Shown: positions 8,690-17,198 of the stretch, piece after piece
How positions within the stretch are numbered: position 1 is the first letter of the stretch
How the letters are laid out: each line of letters begins with the position of its first letter
DNA from: Phaeobacter gallaeciensis
GTDB taxonomy: Bacteria > Pseudomonadota > Alphaproteobacteria > Rhodobacterales > Rhodobacteraceae
Direction: 5' to 3'
Assembly: GCF_001678945.1 (NCBI RefSeq)
Contig: NZ_CP015124.1
Coordinates: 124,001 to 188,000, forward strand
Length of the DNA: 64,000 nt
Made by a program: the position numbers and the translations under genes
The notes under the pieces: model-generated
Told to the model about the DNA's origin: nothing
The model's input: the letters and a program-made list of their open reading frames with translations, nothing else
The model's database searches: none

Positions 8690-10507
8690 TTACTCTGGTT
8701 GATACCACCAAACGTCGGGGAAGAAGCCGGTGCGATCACCATATATTGGAAGGCTCTCGGGATGGGCCAGTTGCCGCTTATGGGCAATGCGCCCTTTGTC
8801 GTATTGCCAGATTGGGATCACATAGCGTCCCGCCGTCAGTACACGGTCCAGTGCCCGTACCGCAGCGGTGAAGTCATCCGTGCTCTTTGAGGTCAGCAGC
8901 CGGTCAATCATCGCTTCGGCGGCGGGGCTGTCGATGCCCATCAGGTTGCGGCTGCCCGGTTGGTTGACCCCGGCGCGCCCCCAATAGAGTTTCTGTTCGT
9001 TGCCGGGACTGAGCGACAGATCGCGGCGGAACCGGGTCAGGTCGAAATCGAACTCGGACTGGCGCGCCACATATTGCGCATTATCAACAAGCTCTGGCGT
9101 GATAGTGATGCCCAGACGATCCAGCGCGCGGGCGTAGATCTCGACAATGGTCTTCATCTCTGCATCACCCTGGCGCAGCAGCACCGACAAGGTCAGCACC
9201 TGACCGTCGGCATTCTTTAACACGCCGTCCTGCACCGTCCATCCAGCCTCGGCCAGAAGTCCAACCGCGCGGCGCAGGTTCCTGCGGTTGCGTTTGGTGC
9301 CATCGCTGGTGGGCAGGGCATAGCCTTCCAACGTGCCGGGCAGCAGGCTGTCGGCATAGGGCTGGAGCAGTGCGCGCACCTCATCAGGCGCGGGACCGTC
9401 CCGCATGCCAAGGGTGGAGTTGGAGAAATAAGAGGTGATCCGCGGCTGGATACCGCCGGTGACGGTGCCGTTGATATATTCGAAATTGAAGGCAAGGATC
9501 AGCGCCTCTCGCACGCGCCAGTCACCCAGCGGTGCGCGGCGTGTGTTCATCGCCAGTCCGGTCATGCCGGATGGGCGCTGATGCGGGATCTCGCTTTTGA
9601 CCACGTCGCCGTCGGTCACAGCCGGGAAGTCATAGGCGCTATTCCATTTGTCGGCGTTGAATTCGCGATAGGCGCTCAGCTCTCCGGCCTTGAAGGCCTC
9701 GAACAGCACCGTCTGATCGCCAAAGAAATCTATGCGGAGCTCGTCAAAGTTATGCATGCCCCGGCGCAGCGGTAGATCCGCGCCCCAGTAGTCGGGATTG
9801 CGGGAAAGGGTTACAAACCGGCCCGGCTCGAAATCGGACACCACATAGGCACCGGTGCCTATGGGCGCCTCGCTGAGGCCAGAGGCCGCGAAATCCTTGC
9901 CTTCCCATTGCGCCTTTTTAAGGATCGGGCGCATACCGGCGATCAGCGCCAGCTCCCGGTCTTCGGTATTGAAGGTAATCTTCAGGCTGCGTGGGCCGGT
10001 CTGTTCAATCCCCGCCACCTTGGACCAGAATCCGCGATAGCGCAGGTGACCTTCGGTGCCGAGCGTTTCATAGGACCAAAGCACATCCTCGACCGTGACA
10101 GGGCTGCCATCGGAAAACCGCGCCTCGGGGCGCAGGGTGAACTCCACCCAGGAGCGATCCTCGGGTACGTTGATCGATTCGGCCAGCAAGCCATAAAGGG
10201 TAAAGGGTTCATCCCAGGAGCGGCCCATCAGGCTTTCGTATCCCCAGAACCGCAGTTGCCAGGGCGGGGTGCCTTTTTGCGCAAATGGATTGAGCGTATC
10301 AAAGCCGCCGGTGTTGCCGACAACCAGCTTGCCGCCCTTCGGCGCCTCGGGGTTGGCATAGGGCAGCGCCGTGAAGCCAGCGTCCAGCGTTGGTTCGCCA
10401 TACATTGCAATGCCATGGGCTGATTCTGCGGCTGCAAAACTGGCACTGAGAGAAAGCCCGATTCCCATCACAAGGGATCTGGCGGCGGAGAAATATTCTG
10501 ACCTCAC
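8690..10507 (-). CDS. extracellular solute-binding protein family 5 (YejA-like) of a peptide-type ABC importer
   Basis: A 605-residue periplasmic binding protein with an N-terminal signal peptide (cleavage likely after SASFAAA, about residue 27). The mature part matches SBP_bac_5 proteins of the YejA/oligopeptide type: the opening HGIAMYGEP...LPYANPEAPKGG is typical of the YejA branch, which binds microcin C-like or other peptides. The length fits this branch, which is longer than DppA. No permease or ATPase gene accompanies it, so it either works with components encoded elsewhere or is an orphan receptor. Substrate assignment stays general. The neighbouring gap to the right contains a candidate small RNA on the other strand. 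Confidence 0.9.
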   Translation of the reverse strand: MRSEYFSAARSLVMGIGLSLSASFAAAESAHGIAMYGEPTLDAGFTALPYANPEAPKGGKLVVGNTGGFDTLNPFAQKGTPPWQLRFWGYESLMGRSWDEPFTLYGLLAESINVPEDRSWVEFTLRPEARFSDGSPVTVEDVLWSYETLGTEGHLRYRGFWSKVAGIEQTGPRSLKITFNTEDRELALIAGMRPILKKAQWEGKDFAASGLSEAPIGTGAYVVSDFEPGRFVTLSRNPDYWGADLPLRRGMHNFDELRIDFFGDQTVLFEAFKAGELSAYREFNADKWNSAYDFPAVTDGDVVKSEIPHQRPSGMTGLAMNTRRAPLGDWRVREALILAFNFEYINGTVTGGIQPRITSYFSNSTLGMRDGPAPDEVRALLQPYADSLLPGTLEGYALPTSDGTKRNRRNLRRAVGLLAEAGWTVQDGVLKNADGQVLTLSVLLRQGDAEMKTIVEIYARALDRLGITITPELVDNAQYVARQSEFDFDLTRFRRDLSLSPGNEQKLYWGRAGVNQPGSRNLMGIDSPAAEAMIDRLLTSKSTDDFTAAVRALDRVLTAGRYVIPIWQYDKGRIAHKRQLAHPESLPIYGDRTGFFPDVWWYQPE

Positions 10508-10587
10508 TTTGTCAACAATCCCATTCTGCCCTTATTTTCTTGAGCCTTCACGGTAGAGGCGCGTCTTTGTCTTTTCAAACTTTTAGC

Positions 10588-10616
10588 TTGGATGAAAGCA
10601 CGAAATTGCGTATAAA
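10588..10616 (+). promoter_or_regulatory. candidate promoter of small RNA
   Basis: TTGGAT (10588-10593) and TATAAA (10611-10616) are separated by exactly 17 bases. They lie about 7 bases before the inferred 5' end of the hairpin RNA candidate and face away from the solute-binding protein gene. Confidence 0.45.
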
Positions 10617-10621
10617 GGGGT

Positions 10622-10698
10622 CACTGCTCGATAGGTTTCTTGCCTGTATGAAACCTGCCTCAATAACTTAACGCCCGCTTCGTGCGGGCGTTTTTTTT
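10622..10698 (+). ncRNA. candidate trans-acting small RNA, about 77 nt, two hairpins
   Basis: A strong intrinsic terminator on the plus strand has no gene upstream on that strand, because the neighbouring gene is on the minus strand and starts at 10507. A promoter-like pair sits at 10588-10616. The predicted transcript would fold into a 5' hairpin (AGGTTTC 10633-10639 with GAAACCT 10650-10656, a 10-nt loop containing TTGCCTG), an unpaired linker CAATAACTTA, and the terminator hairpin. No ribosome site with a sensible ORF is visible. I cannot tie it to a named RNA family. It could also be a leader of the downstream dehydrogenase gene, but the terminator argues against that. Confidence 0.55.
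10671..10698 (+). terminator. strong Rho-independent terminator
   Basis: An 8-bp perfect stem ACGCCCGC / GCGGGCGT (10671-10678 with 10684-10691) has a 5-nt loop and is followed by a run of eight T ending at 10698. The reverse strand has no T run, so it acts on plus-strand transcripts. Confidence 0.85.
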
Positions 10699-10867
10699 GG
10701 TGAAATCGTGTGGTTTTCGATGGCAAATAGCTTGGGAGAGTACGGCGGAAGCGCTGTGTATTTCGGCCGTCCTGGATGAACAAGTCAGTAGTCCTACGCG
10801 TTTTCTTTGCCCCGGTCACGTGGCAGAATGCCGCGCAACTCAACTCAGCTCAAAGGACACCTGAGAT

Positions 10868-11641
10868 ATGACACTGAAGGGCAAAACGGCGGTGATTACC
10901 GGATCAAATTCGGGCATCGGCCTTGGCGTTGCGCGCGAGATGGCGCGCGCCGGTGCGGATGTGGTTCTGAACTCGTTCACCGACAGGGACGAAGACCACG
11001 CGCTGGCCGAAGAGATCGCCAAGGAGTTCTCGGTCAATGCCCGCTACATTCAGGCGGATATGTCCAAAGGCGAAGACTGCCGCGGCCTGATCGACAAGGC
11101 GGGTAGCTGCGATATTCTGATCAACAATGCCGGGATCCAGCACGTCGCCCCGATTGATGAGTTCCCGCTGGACAAATGGGATGCGATCATCGCGATCAAC
11201 CTCAACTCGGCCTTTCACACCACCGCAGCGGCGCTGCCCAAGATGCGCGCAGCGGGCTGGGGCCGGGTGGTCAATATCGCCTCTGCCCATGGTCTGACCG
11301 CCTCGCCCTATAAATCGGCCTATGTGGCGGCCAAGCACGGCGTGGTCGGTATGACCAAGACTGTGGCGCTGGAAACCGCTGAAGAGCCGATCACCGCCAA
11401 TGCGATCTGCCCGGGGTACGTGCTGACACCGCTGGTCGAGGCGCAGATCCCGGACACCATGGAGAAATACAACATGGGCCGCGAGGAGGTGATCAAGAAG
11501 GTCATGCTGGAGCGTCAGCCCTCGCGCGAATTCGCCACGGTTGAGCAACTTGGCGGTACGGCTGTCTTCCTGTGCTCGGATGCGGCTGCGCAGATCACCG
11601 GCACCACGATCAGCGTCGATGGTGGCTGGACCGCTCTGTAA
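10868..11641 (+). CDS. bdhA: D-beta-hydroxybutyrate dehydrogenase
   Basis: A 257-residue classical short-chain dehydrogenase that interconverts 3-hydroxybutyrate and acetoacetate with NAD, a step in mobilising polyhydroxybutyrate. The cofactor motif TGSNSGIG lies at residues 12-19, NNAG follows the fourth strand, and the catalytic Ser-Tyr-Lys are in NIASAHG and the YVAAK segment. The QIP and ANAICPGYVLTPLVE region and the LERQPS segment near the C-terminus are characteristic of 3-hydroxybutyrate dehydrogenases rather than generic SDR enzymes. The start is 227 bases after the candidate small RNA terminator at 10.6 kb, so it has its own promoter. A GC-rich hairpin follows the gene. Confidence 0.93.
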   Translation: MTLKGKTAVITGSNSGIGLGVAREMARAGADVVLNSFTDRDEDHALAEEIAKEFSVNARYIQADMSKGEDCRGLIDKAGSCDILINNAGIQHVAPIDEFPLDKWDAIIAINLNSAFHTTAAALPKMRAAGWGRVVNIASAHGLTASPYKSAYVAAKHGVVGMTKTVALETAEEPITANAICPGYVLTPLVEAQIPDTMEKYNMGREEVIKKVMLERQPSREFATVEQLGGTAVFLCSDAAAQITGTTISVDGGWTAL

Positions 11642-11661
11642 GCGGTATGGGAAAAGGAATG

Positions 11662-11687
11662 GAGTGGCAGCGAGATAGCTGCCGCTC
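11662..11687. terminator. hairpin between convergent genes
   Basis: A 10-bp stem (11662-11671 with 11678-11687, core GGCAGC / GCTGCC) with a 6-nt loop lies between the convergent dehydrogenase and DUF502 genes. It lacks a T run, so it is at best a weak or Rho-assisted terminator. Confidence 0.4.
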
Positions 11688-11731
11688 TTAATGCCGACAT
11701 TGCAGGCTAAAGCACGAAAAAGCCTAAGTCG

Positions 11732-12424
11732 TCAGCCTTTGGCCCCGTCGGCGGGCGGCTGCGTCGGATCCTTGGGGTTCGGGTAGACCAGTCCGGCGGA
11801 AATCACCAGTTTCGCTGCATCCTCGACCGACATGTCGAGAACGGTCACATCCTCTTCTGGCACAAACAACAGGAACCCGGAGGTCGGGTTGGGTGTTGTC
11901 GGGATGAAGACGCTCATCAAACCGCCGGATGTTTCGGCCCGCTGGGCAATCTCACCCTTCGCCTTGGTCGAGACAAAAGCGATCGCCCAAACGCCCTTGC
12001 GCGGATACTGGATCAGACAGGCGGTATCAAAGCTGCTTTCGGACTGAGCGAATACGGTTTCCGAGATCTGCTTGATTCCGGAATAAACCGAGCGGATCAC
12101 CGGCATCCGGTCCACCAGGTTCTCCGCGAACCCGATCAGCGAACGGCCGATGATGCCTTTTGCAATCCAGCCGACGATGATGGTGAACAACAGGAAGATA
12201 ATCAGCCCGACGCCGCGCAGGTTGATGCCGATATATTGCTCGGGCCGCATGGTATGCGGCACCAGGGGCAGAACCACTCCGTCAATCCAGCCCATCACGG
12301 TCCAGAGCAGCCAGAGTGTCAGCCCCACCGGCGCGATCACGACGATACCGGTCAGAAAGGAAGAGCGCAGTCGCGCGAACAGGCCGGGACGGCGGTGGGG
12401 TTCTTGATCAAATGGAGTGGTCAT
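11732..12424 (-). CDS. DUF502-family inner-membrane protein
   Basis: A protein of about 230 residues with two N-terminal transmembrane segments (LRSSFLTGIVVIAPVGLTLW and a second around VGLIIFLLFTIIVGWIA). The long soluble domain carries the family motifs RSVYSGIKQI and FIPTTPNPTSG, which identify DUF502. The biochemical role is unknown; members are widespread in bacteria and in plant chloroplast-lineage proteins. The start at 12424 (MTTPFDQ) is preferred over an ATG 39 bases upstream because family members begin close to the first membrane helix. No strong ribosome site helps decide. It stands alone between bdhA and psuG. Confidence 0.88.
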   Translation of the reverse strand: MTTPFDQEPHRRPGLFARLRSSFLTGIVVIAPVGLTLWLLWTVMGWIDGVVLPLVPHTMRPEQYIGINLRGVGLIIFLLFTIIVGWIAKGIIGRSLIGFAENLVDRMPVIRSVYSGIKQISETVFAQSESSFDTACLIQYPRKGVWAIAFVSTKAKGEIAQRAETSGGLMSVFIPTTPNPTSGFLLFVPEEDVTVLDMSVEDAAKLVISAGLVYPNPKDPTQPPADGAKG

Positions 12425-12505
12425 GGGCGCATTCACGATGACAGATGCGGGGAACCTAGGCACTGTTCAGCAGAACGGCAATGGCCGCGCTGCCGAATTA
12501 CCATA

Positions 12506-13420
12506 TCAGCCCGCGATTGCGTTCAATTCCTGAGCAATAGCCGCGGCAAGACGGGCGTTGTTGCGCACAAGCGCGATATTGGCCACCAGCGAGCGTCCTT
12601 CGGTCAGATCAAAGATGCGCTGCAGCAGGAAGGGTGTCACCCCCTTGCCGGAAATACCCTGTGCATCGGCCTCGGATTGGGCCTGTGCGATGATCGGAGC
12701 CAGTTCCTCGGCCGGGATCTGTGCCTCGGTCGGGATCGGGTTCGCTACCAACTGCCCGCCGTTGAGCCCCATGGCCTGGCGCATGGCATGGGCGCTGGCG
12801 ATCTCCTTGGCTGTGTCCATACGGAGCGGGGCATTGAGATCGGATTGCCCCGACCAGAAGGCGGGGAAGCTGTCCTGACCATAAGAAATCACCGGAACCC
12901 CTTGGGTTTCCAGAACTTCCAGCGTTTTCGGTATGTCCAGAATCGCCTTGGCGCCAGCCGCAACGACAGTCACCGGGGTTTGCGCCAGCTCCATCAGGTC
13001 GGCGGAGATGTCAAAACTGGTTTCGGCGCCCTTGTGGACACCACCGATGCCGCCGGTGGCAAAGACGGAAATCCCCGCCAGCCGGGCAGCGATCATGGTG
13101 GCGGCCACGGTGGTCGCTCCGGTGCCGCCACTGGCGGTGCAGGCAGCGATATCCGCGCGCGACACCTTCGCGACGTCTTTCGCCTGACCCAGTGCCTGCA
13201 GCTCATCCGCTTCTAGGCCTACGTACAGCTTGCCGTTCATCACCGCCATGGTCGCCGGAACCGCGCCCGCATCGCGAATGTCCTGTTCGACCTGTGCGGC
13301 GGTTTCCACGTTTTGCGGATAAGGCATGCCGTGGGTGATGATGGTGCTTTCAAGCGCAACAATGGCGCGACCGGCAGCGCGGGCCTCGGTCACTTCTTGG
13401 GAATACTTGATGGGAATCAC
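12506..13420 (-). CDS. psuG: pseudouridine-5'-phosphate glycosidase
   Basis: A 304-residue enzyme that reversibly splits pseudouridine 5'-phosphate into uracil and ribose 5-phosphate, completing breakdown of pseudouridine from RNA turnover. Family hallmarks are VALESTIITHGMPYPQN at the N-terminus, the ASGGTGATTVAATM segment, the FATGGIGGVH loop, and the AGAKAILDIPKTLE segment with the active-site lysine. The length is normal. Its ATG overlaps the stop codon of the kinase gene by four bases (ATGA), so the two are co-translated in the order of the pathway. Confidence 0.96.
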   Translation of the reverse strand: MIPIKYSQEVTEARAAGRAIVALESTIITHGMPYPQNVETAAQVEQDIRDAGAVPATMAVMNGKLYVGLEADELQALGQAKDVAKVSRADIAACTASGGTGATTVAATMIAARLAGISVFATGGIGGVHKGAETSFDISADLMELAQTPVTVVAAGAKAILDIPKTLEVLETQGVPVISYGQDSFPAFWSGQSDLNAPLRMDTAKEIASAHAMRQAMGLNGGQLVANPIPTEAQIPAEELAPIIAQAQSEADAQGISGKGVTPFLLQRIFDLTEGRSLVANIALVRNNARLAAAIAQELNAIAG

Positions 13421-14343
13421 AGCGGAGGCTCTCCTGAAACATATGTGGCTGCGGCGGCCAAGGCCGATGTCAGCGCCTTTTCGGGCGGCTCGCCGCGGGT
13501 CTCGGCGGCGATATGCGCCGCCATGAAAGTGTCGCCAGCGCCGGTGACGCGGGCCACGGTGACCTGCGGCGGCTCCAGCGTAAAGGTATTGTGTGCGTCC
13601 GCTTTGGTGGCCGATCGGCTGCCGTCGGTGACAAGAATCCGCGCGGCGCCGCGCTCCAGCAGGGCGGCTGCGGCGGTTTCGCTATCTGCAAAGGTGGCCT
13701 GGCAGAGCAAACCGGCCTCTTCGAGGTTGACGTAAAGCGTGCCCCGGCTGCGCATGAGGAAAGGCCGCAACCGTTCTGCCTTGCCCGGAGAGGCAGGCGC
13801 CACCCGCAGGTCGGCATTGGCAAAGGCGGGGCTGGCGGCGATGTCGTCCAGCAGGGACAGGGTCAGGTTGCCATCCAGCGCAACCGACCCGGCATAGGGC
13901 GCGGTTTCCGAGCCAAGGGTGCCATCCAGTAGCGGGCGCAGGATCTTATCCCCTGCGGCCTCAAGCGAATGAGCATCGGCAATCGCCGCGATCAGCCCGT
14001 TGGCGCCTTCGACCGCCATATACTGGTCGGTCGGTAGATCTTCGGAGCGGTAGACATGCGCTGTATCAAGCCCGAGGTGACCACAGGCGGCGATCAGCTC
14101 ATCCCCTTCGGCATCCTTGCCAATCGCGCTCAGCAGCGCGGGGTTCAGGCCAAAGCGGGCGAGGGTCATGGCGATATTCATCGCAACGCCGCCGGGCAGG
14201 CGGGTGATCCGCCCCGGCATGTCAGATCCGCGCTGCATGTCAGAGGAGCAGCGGCCAATCACGTCCCACAGCACCGATCCGATGCAGAGAATCTGGGCAG
14301 GAGCAGGTTGGGCCATGGGGGTATCGGAACGGGGCGATGTCAT
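13417..14343 (-). CDS. psuK: pseudouridine kinase (PfkB family)
   Basis: A 308-residue ribokinase-fold sugar kinase. It has the N-terminal PfkB signature GGVAMNIAMTLARFG and the C-terminal anion-hole/catalytic motif VTGAGDTFMAA with the base aspartate. Linkage to psuG with a four-base overlap marks the substrate as pseudouridine, which it would phosphorylate at the 5' position. No dedicated nucleoside transporter lies next to the pair, unlike many bacterial pseudouridine operons. The first ATG (14343) is used, but the more strongly conserved region begins about 15 residues later. Confidence 0.93.
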   Translation of the reverse strand: MTSPRSDTPMAQPAPAQILCIGSVLWDVIGRCSSDMQRGSDMPGRITRLPGGVAMNIAMTLARFGLNPALLSAIGKDAEGDELIAACGHLGLDTAHVYRSEDLPTDQYMAVEGANGLIAAIADAHSLEAAGDKILRPLLDGTLGSETAPYAGSVALDGNLTLSLLDDIAASPAFANADLRVAPASPGKAERLRPFLMRSRGTLYVNLEEAGLLCQATFADSETAAAALLERGAARILVTDGSRSATKADAHNTFTLEPPQVTVARVTGAGDTFMAAHIAAETRGEPPEKALTSALAAAATYVSGEPPL

Positions 14344-14391
14344 GGCTCTCTCTTGCCGCCTTTCACGCGCCCCCGCAAGCGGCTTTGCAAC

Positions 14392-15192
14392 CTATGGCAC
14401 CGCAAAGGTCAGCGCAGCCCAAAGCGTTTCCCATATCGCGCCGGTTTCCGGATCGGACGGGCGCAGCACAACAGCGTCCAGAAGATAGGTATGGCCGGGC
14501 TTTACCGGGATATCGGCGCGTCCCTCTGTATCTGTCTGGGTCAGGGTGATGGACACGCTGTCATCCGGCGCGCGTTCGAAGATTTCGACCTGCGCGGCTG
14601 CGCGCGGTTTTTGCTGATAGAACAGCTGAACCGGTAGTGTGTCACCCTTGAACGTATAGGGGTTTTCCAGTGCAACAAACTCCGTCTCCAAGCCACTTTC
14701 CCGGTCCGATCCGGCGCCGCTGCCGACGGCAATCAGGGATTTCGCGTGCCTGCTGTAGCGTTCGGTGAAACCATCCACCGGCAGGCCGCGCCCCTCGTGC
14801 CGGGCGCGGATATCGGCAAATCCCTTATGCTCGGCGAAGGCGTCGAATTTTTCCCATGTTTCATAGGTCAACGTCTCAGGCATCGTTTCATGCACCAGCG
14901 TCAGCAGACCGTCCCGTTCGGCGGTCACTGTCAGGGCCGGTAAATCGCCCATGCGCCCCTCGTAAGGGGTGGCGGTGTCACCGGTGATTACCTCGGAGCG
15001 TTTGGTGCGAGTTTTGAAATAGGGCAGCCGAAAGCCCTTGAACTCTTGCCCGTTCAGCAATTGTGCTGGGAGTTCCTCTCCGGATTCAACTTGATAATTC
15101 TGCGGTTCGATCCAAAACTCATGGGACAGGGCCGGTTCCGCCAGCCTGAAAGAGAATGCAAAAACGAGTAGACAGGCCAGGTGATTTTTCAT
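14392..15192 (-). CDS. DUF4198-domain periplasmic protein (NikM-like)
   Basis: A 266-residue exported protein: a cleavable signal peptide (about residues 1-23, ending in EPALS) leads to an HEFWIEP start at the mature N-terminus. HxFW-type histidine motifs at the mature end are typical of DUF4198 proteins, some of which are periplasmic parts of nickel or cobalt uptake systems. The C-terminal region has an Ig-like beta pattern. The start was set at 15192, since residues encoded upstream do not look coding. This ATG interlocks with the ATG of the divergent HupE-like gene. A role in metal delivery is inferred from family and partner only. Confidence 0.82.
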   Translation of the reverse strand: MKNHLACLLVFAFSFRLAEPALSHEFWIEPQNYQVESGEELPAQLLNGQEFKGFRLPYFKTRTKRSEVITGDTATPYEGRMGDLPALTVTAERDGLLTLVHETMPETLTYETWEKFDAFAEHKGFADIRARHEGRGLPVDGFTERYSRHAKSLIAVGSGAGSDRESGLETEFVALENPYTFKGDTLPVQLFYQQKPRAAAQVEIFERAPDDSVSITLTQTDTEGRADIPVKPGHTYLLDAVVLRPSDPETGAIWETLWAALTFAVP

Positions 15193-16333
15193 GACGAATT
15201 CTTTGTTGCTGCGTGGGATGAAGGTGGCATGCCTCTGCCTGCTGTCAAGTCTGGGCTTTTGGGGCGCCGAGCGCGCCCTAGCCCATGAGGTGACACCGGC
15301 CATTGGTGATTTCACAATTGAGGACAACACGTTACATCTATCTCTTCGCCTGAATGCAGAAGCATTTGTCGCCGGTATTGATCTGGACACACATCAGGAC
15401 ACCGAAACGGCGGACCAGGCGGGCGACTACGATCTGTTGCGCGCCATGCCACCTGGGGAACTGGGGCCGATGCTGCGGCTGTTTGCAGAGGACTGGCTGA
15501 AAACCCTTGAAGTCGAGGCAGGTCGCCCGGTGCCGCTGCTGGTGGATGAGGTACGCGTTGCACCGGCTGGTGACGTCGAACTGCCCCGCGAGAGTGTGCT
15601 GTCCCTTTCGGGGGAGCTACCGCCGCTTGCCTCGGCGCTGACGATCCGCTGGCCAGAAGGGGCAGGCGCCGTGGTGCTGCGCCAGAACGGGGTCGAGGAG
15701 CCGTTTACCGGATATATTCAGGGTGGTGAGAGTACCGGACCCATCGCCATCAGCGGCGGATCGGCCCTATCCCCGGCCGAAGCCTTTACCAGCTATATCC
15801 CGGTAGGTTTTGACCATATCCTGCCAAAAGGTTTGGATCACATCCTGTTTGTCCTGGGGCTATTCTTCCTCAGCACGCGTCTTAAGCCGCTTTTGTGGCA
15901 GGTCAGCGCCTTTACCGTCGCCCACACCATCACGCTGGCTTGCGGCGCGCTGGGGCTGGTGACTGTGAACCCGGCGGTGGTGGAGCCGCTGATTGCGGCC
16001 TCGATCGTCTTTGTCGCGGTTGAGAACATCTTTGCCCGGCGGCTGCACAGCTGGCGCACGGTGGTGATCTTTGGTTTTGGCCTGTTGCACGGGCTGGGCT
16101 TTGCCAGCGTACTGGGGGAATTTGGCCTGCCGCAGGCGCAGTTCATTCCGGCGCTGATCGGGTTCAATGTCGGGGTTGAACTGGGGCAGCTGACGGTGAT
16201 CGCGCTGGCCTATCTGCTGGTCGGCTACTGGTTTGGCGGCCATCCGAAATACCGCGGCCGCGTCGCCATTCCAGCCTCCGTCACGATTGCGCTGATCGGC
16301 AGCTACTGGTTCGTGGAACGTGTCTGGCTCTGA
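15191..16333 (+). CDS. HupE/UreJ-family membrane protein
   Basis: A 380-residue protein. A signal peptide (ending near ERALA) is followed by an extracytoplasmic domain of about 150 residues and then about six to seven transmembrane helices. The signature GFDHILPKGLDHILFVLGLFF (histidine-rich first helix) and the GLLHGLGFA helix mark the HupE/UreJ_2 family, whose members transport nickel or cobalt. AGGTGA lies six bases before the ATG at 15191, which supports this start over an ATG 27 bases downstream that has no ribosome site. It is divergent from the DUF4198 gene, with the two start codons overlapping by two bases. Confidence 0.88.
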   Translation: MTNSLLLRGMKVACLCLLSSLGFWGAERALAHEVTPAIGDFTIEDNTLHLSLRLNAEAFVAGIDLDTHQDTETADQAGDYDLLRAMPPGELGPMLRLFAEDWLKTLEVEAGRPVPLLVDEVRVAPAGDVELPRESVLSLSGELPPLASALTIRWPEGAGAVVLRQNGVEEPFTGYIQGGESTGPIAISGGSALSPAEAFTSYIPVGFDHILPKGLDHILFVLGLFFLSTRLKPLLWQVSAFTVAHTITLACGALGLVTVNPAVVEPLIAASIVFVAVENIFARRLHSWRTVVIFGFGLLHGLGFASVLGEFGLPQAQFIPALIGFNVGVELGQLTVIALAYLLVGYWFGGHPKYRGRVAIPASVTIALIGSYWFVERVWL

Positions 16334-16341
16334 TCGTGTTT

Positions 16342-16375
16342 CCATCGCCCCGCAGCTATAACATCGGGGCGATGG
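16342..16375. terminator. GC-rich hairpin between convergent genes
   Basis: An 11-bp perfect stem (16342-16352 with 16365-16375, core CATCGCCCCG) and 12-nt loop separate the convergent HupE-like and thiE-like genes. There is no T tract, so the function is uncertain. Confidence 0.45.
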
Positions 16376-16399
16376 CGTACCTTCTGGGAGAGCAGAGGC

Positions 16400-17032
16400 T
16401 CAGCCCATTGCCTTGATAAATGTCTGAAGCGCGGCGACGGGATCTTCGCTGCGCCAGATTTCCTCGCCAATGCCAAAGAAATCCGTGTAAGGAAAAAGGC
16501 TTCTGACCAATTCCTCAGTCAAACCACCTTCGGCCACGACCGGCACTTCCACCACTTCGGACCACCACTGGAACAGCTCCTGCTCGGCCACCGCGCCATC
16601 ACCCAGACCCGATGTGCCGACGGGGCCAAAGCTGATGTAATCGGCGCCGGCTTCGCCTGCAGTCAGCCCGTCGTGGCGGGAAGCTCCGCAAAAGCTGCCG
16701 ACAATGGCATCGGCGCCAAGCGCCTTGCGGGCGCTGCGCACGGATTTGGAGGCATCGGTCAGGTGCACGCCATCAAGGCCAAGCCGCTCGGCCAGGATCT
16801 GATGATCGGAAATCACGATTGCCACATCGCGGGCCAGGCAAACCTCGCGCAGGGCGTCACCGGCCCGGCTCAGCGTGTCTTCATCGCGGCTTGCCAGATC
16901 CAGGCGCACGCAGGCGATCTCGGTGCTGTCGAGCACCTTGGCCAGCTGGTCGGGAAACCGGCCCAGTTCGAAACTGGGCGGCGAAATCAGATAGATCTGG
17001 GGCTTTTCCACTGTGTCCGCGGCGGTATCCAT
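16400..17032 (-). CDS. thiE: thiamine phosphate synthase-like protein (ThiE/TenI family)
   Basis: A 210-residue TIM-barrel protein of the ThiE/TenI family, expected to join the thiazole and pyrimidine phosphates into thiamine phosphate. Supporting motifs are LGLDGVHLTD and GADYISFGPVGTSG, with VVAEGGL near the C-terminus. AGGAG lies eight bases before the ATG at 17032, which fixes the start against a much longer upstream reading frame. It is not clustered with thiC, thiG or thiD, and the leader shows no TPP riboswitch motif. A divergent family member with another role therefore remains possible. It is divergent from trmJ. Confidence 0.82.
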   Translation of the reverse strand: MDTAADTVEKPQIYLISPPSFELGRFPDQLAKVLDSTEIACVRLDLASRDEDTLSRAGDALREVCLARDVAIVISDHQILAERLGLDGVHLTDASKSVRSARKALGADAIVGSFCGASRHDGLTAGEAGADYISFGPVGTSGLGDGAVAEQELFQWWSEVVEVPVVAEGGLTEELVRSLFPYTDFFGIGEEIWRSEDPVAALQTFIKAMG

Positions 17033-17198
17033 CAAGGGCGCTCCTGTTGCTTGCTGGCTGGTGTTTAACGCATCTGCCACAGGACGCAAGGATCCTGCGC
17101 CGCTCTGCGACGCCTGGACCAGCGGGTGAGGCTCTTGCCGTTCGCAGCCCCTGCGATTACAGCAGGGGAAATGCCCTTTGGGCGCTATGGAGACAGAC

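Noticed and set aside
17033-17198. A possible TPP riboswitch in front of the thiE-like gene
   Set aside because: Neither CTGAGA nor the matching pyrophosphate-sensor segment is present on the minus strand; the leader is short.
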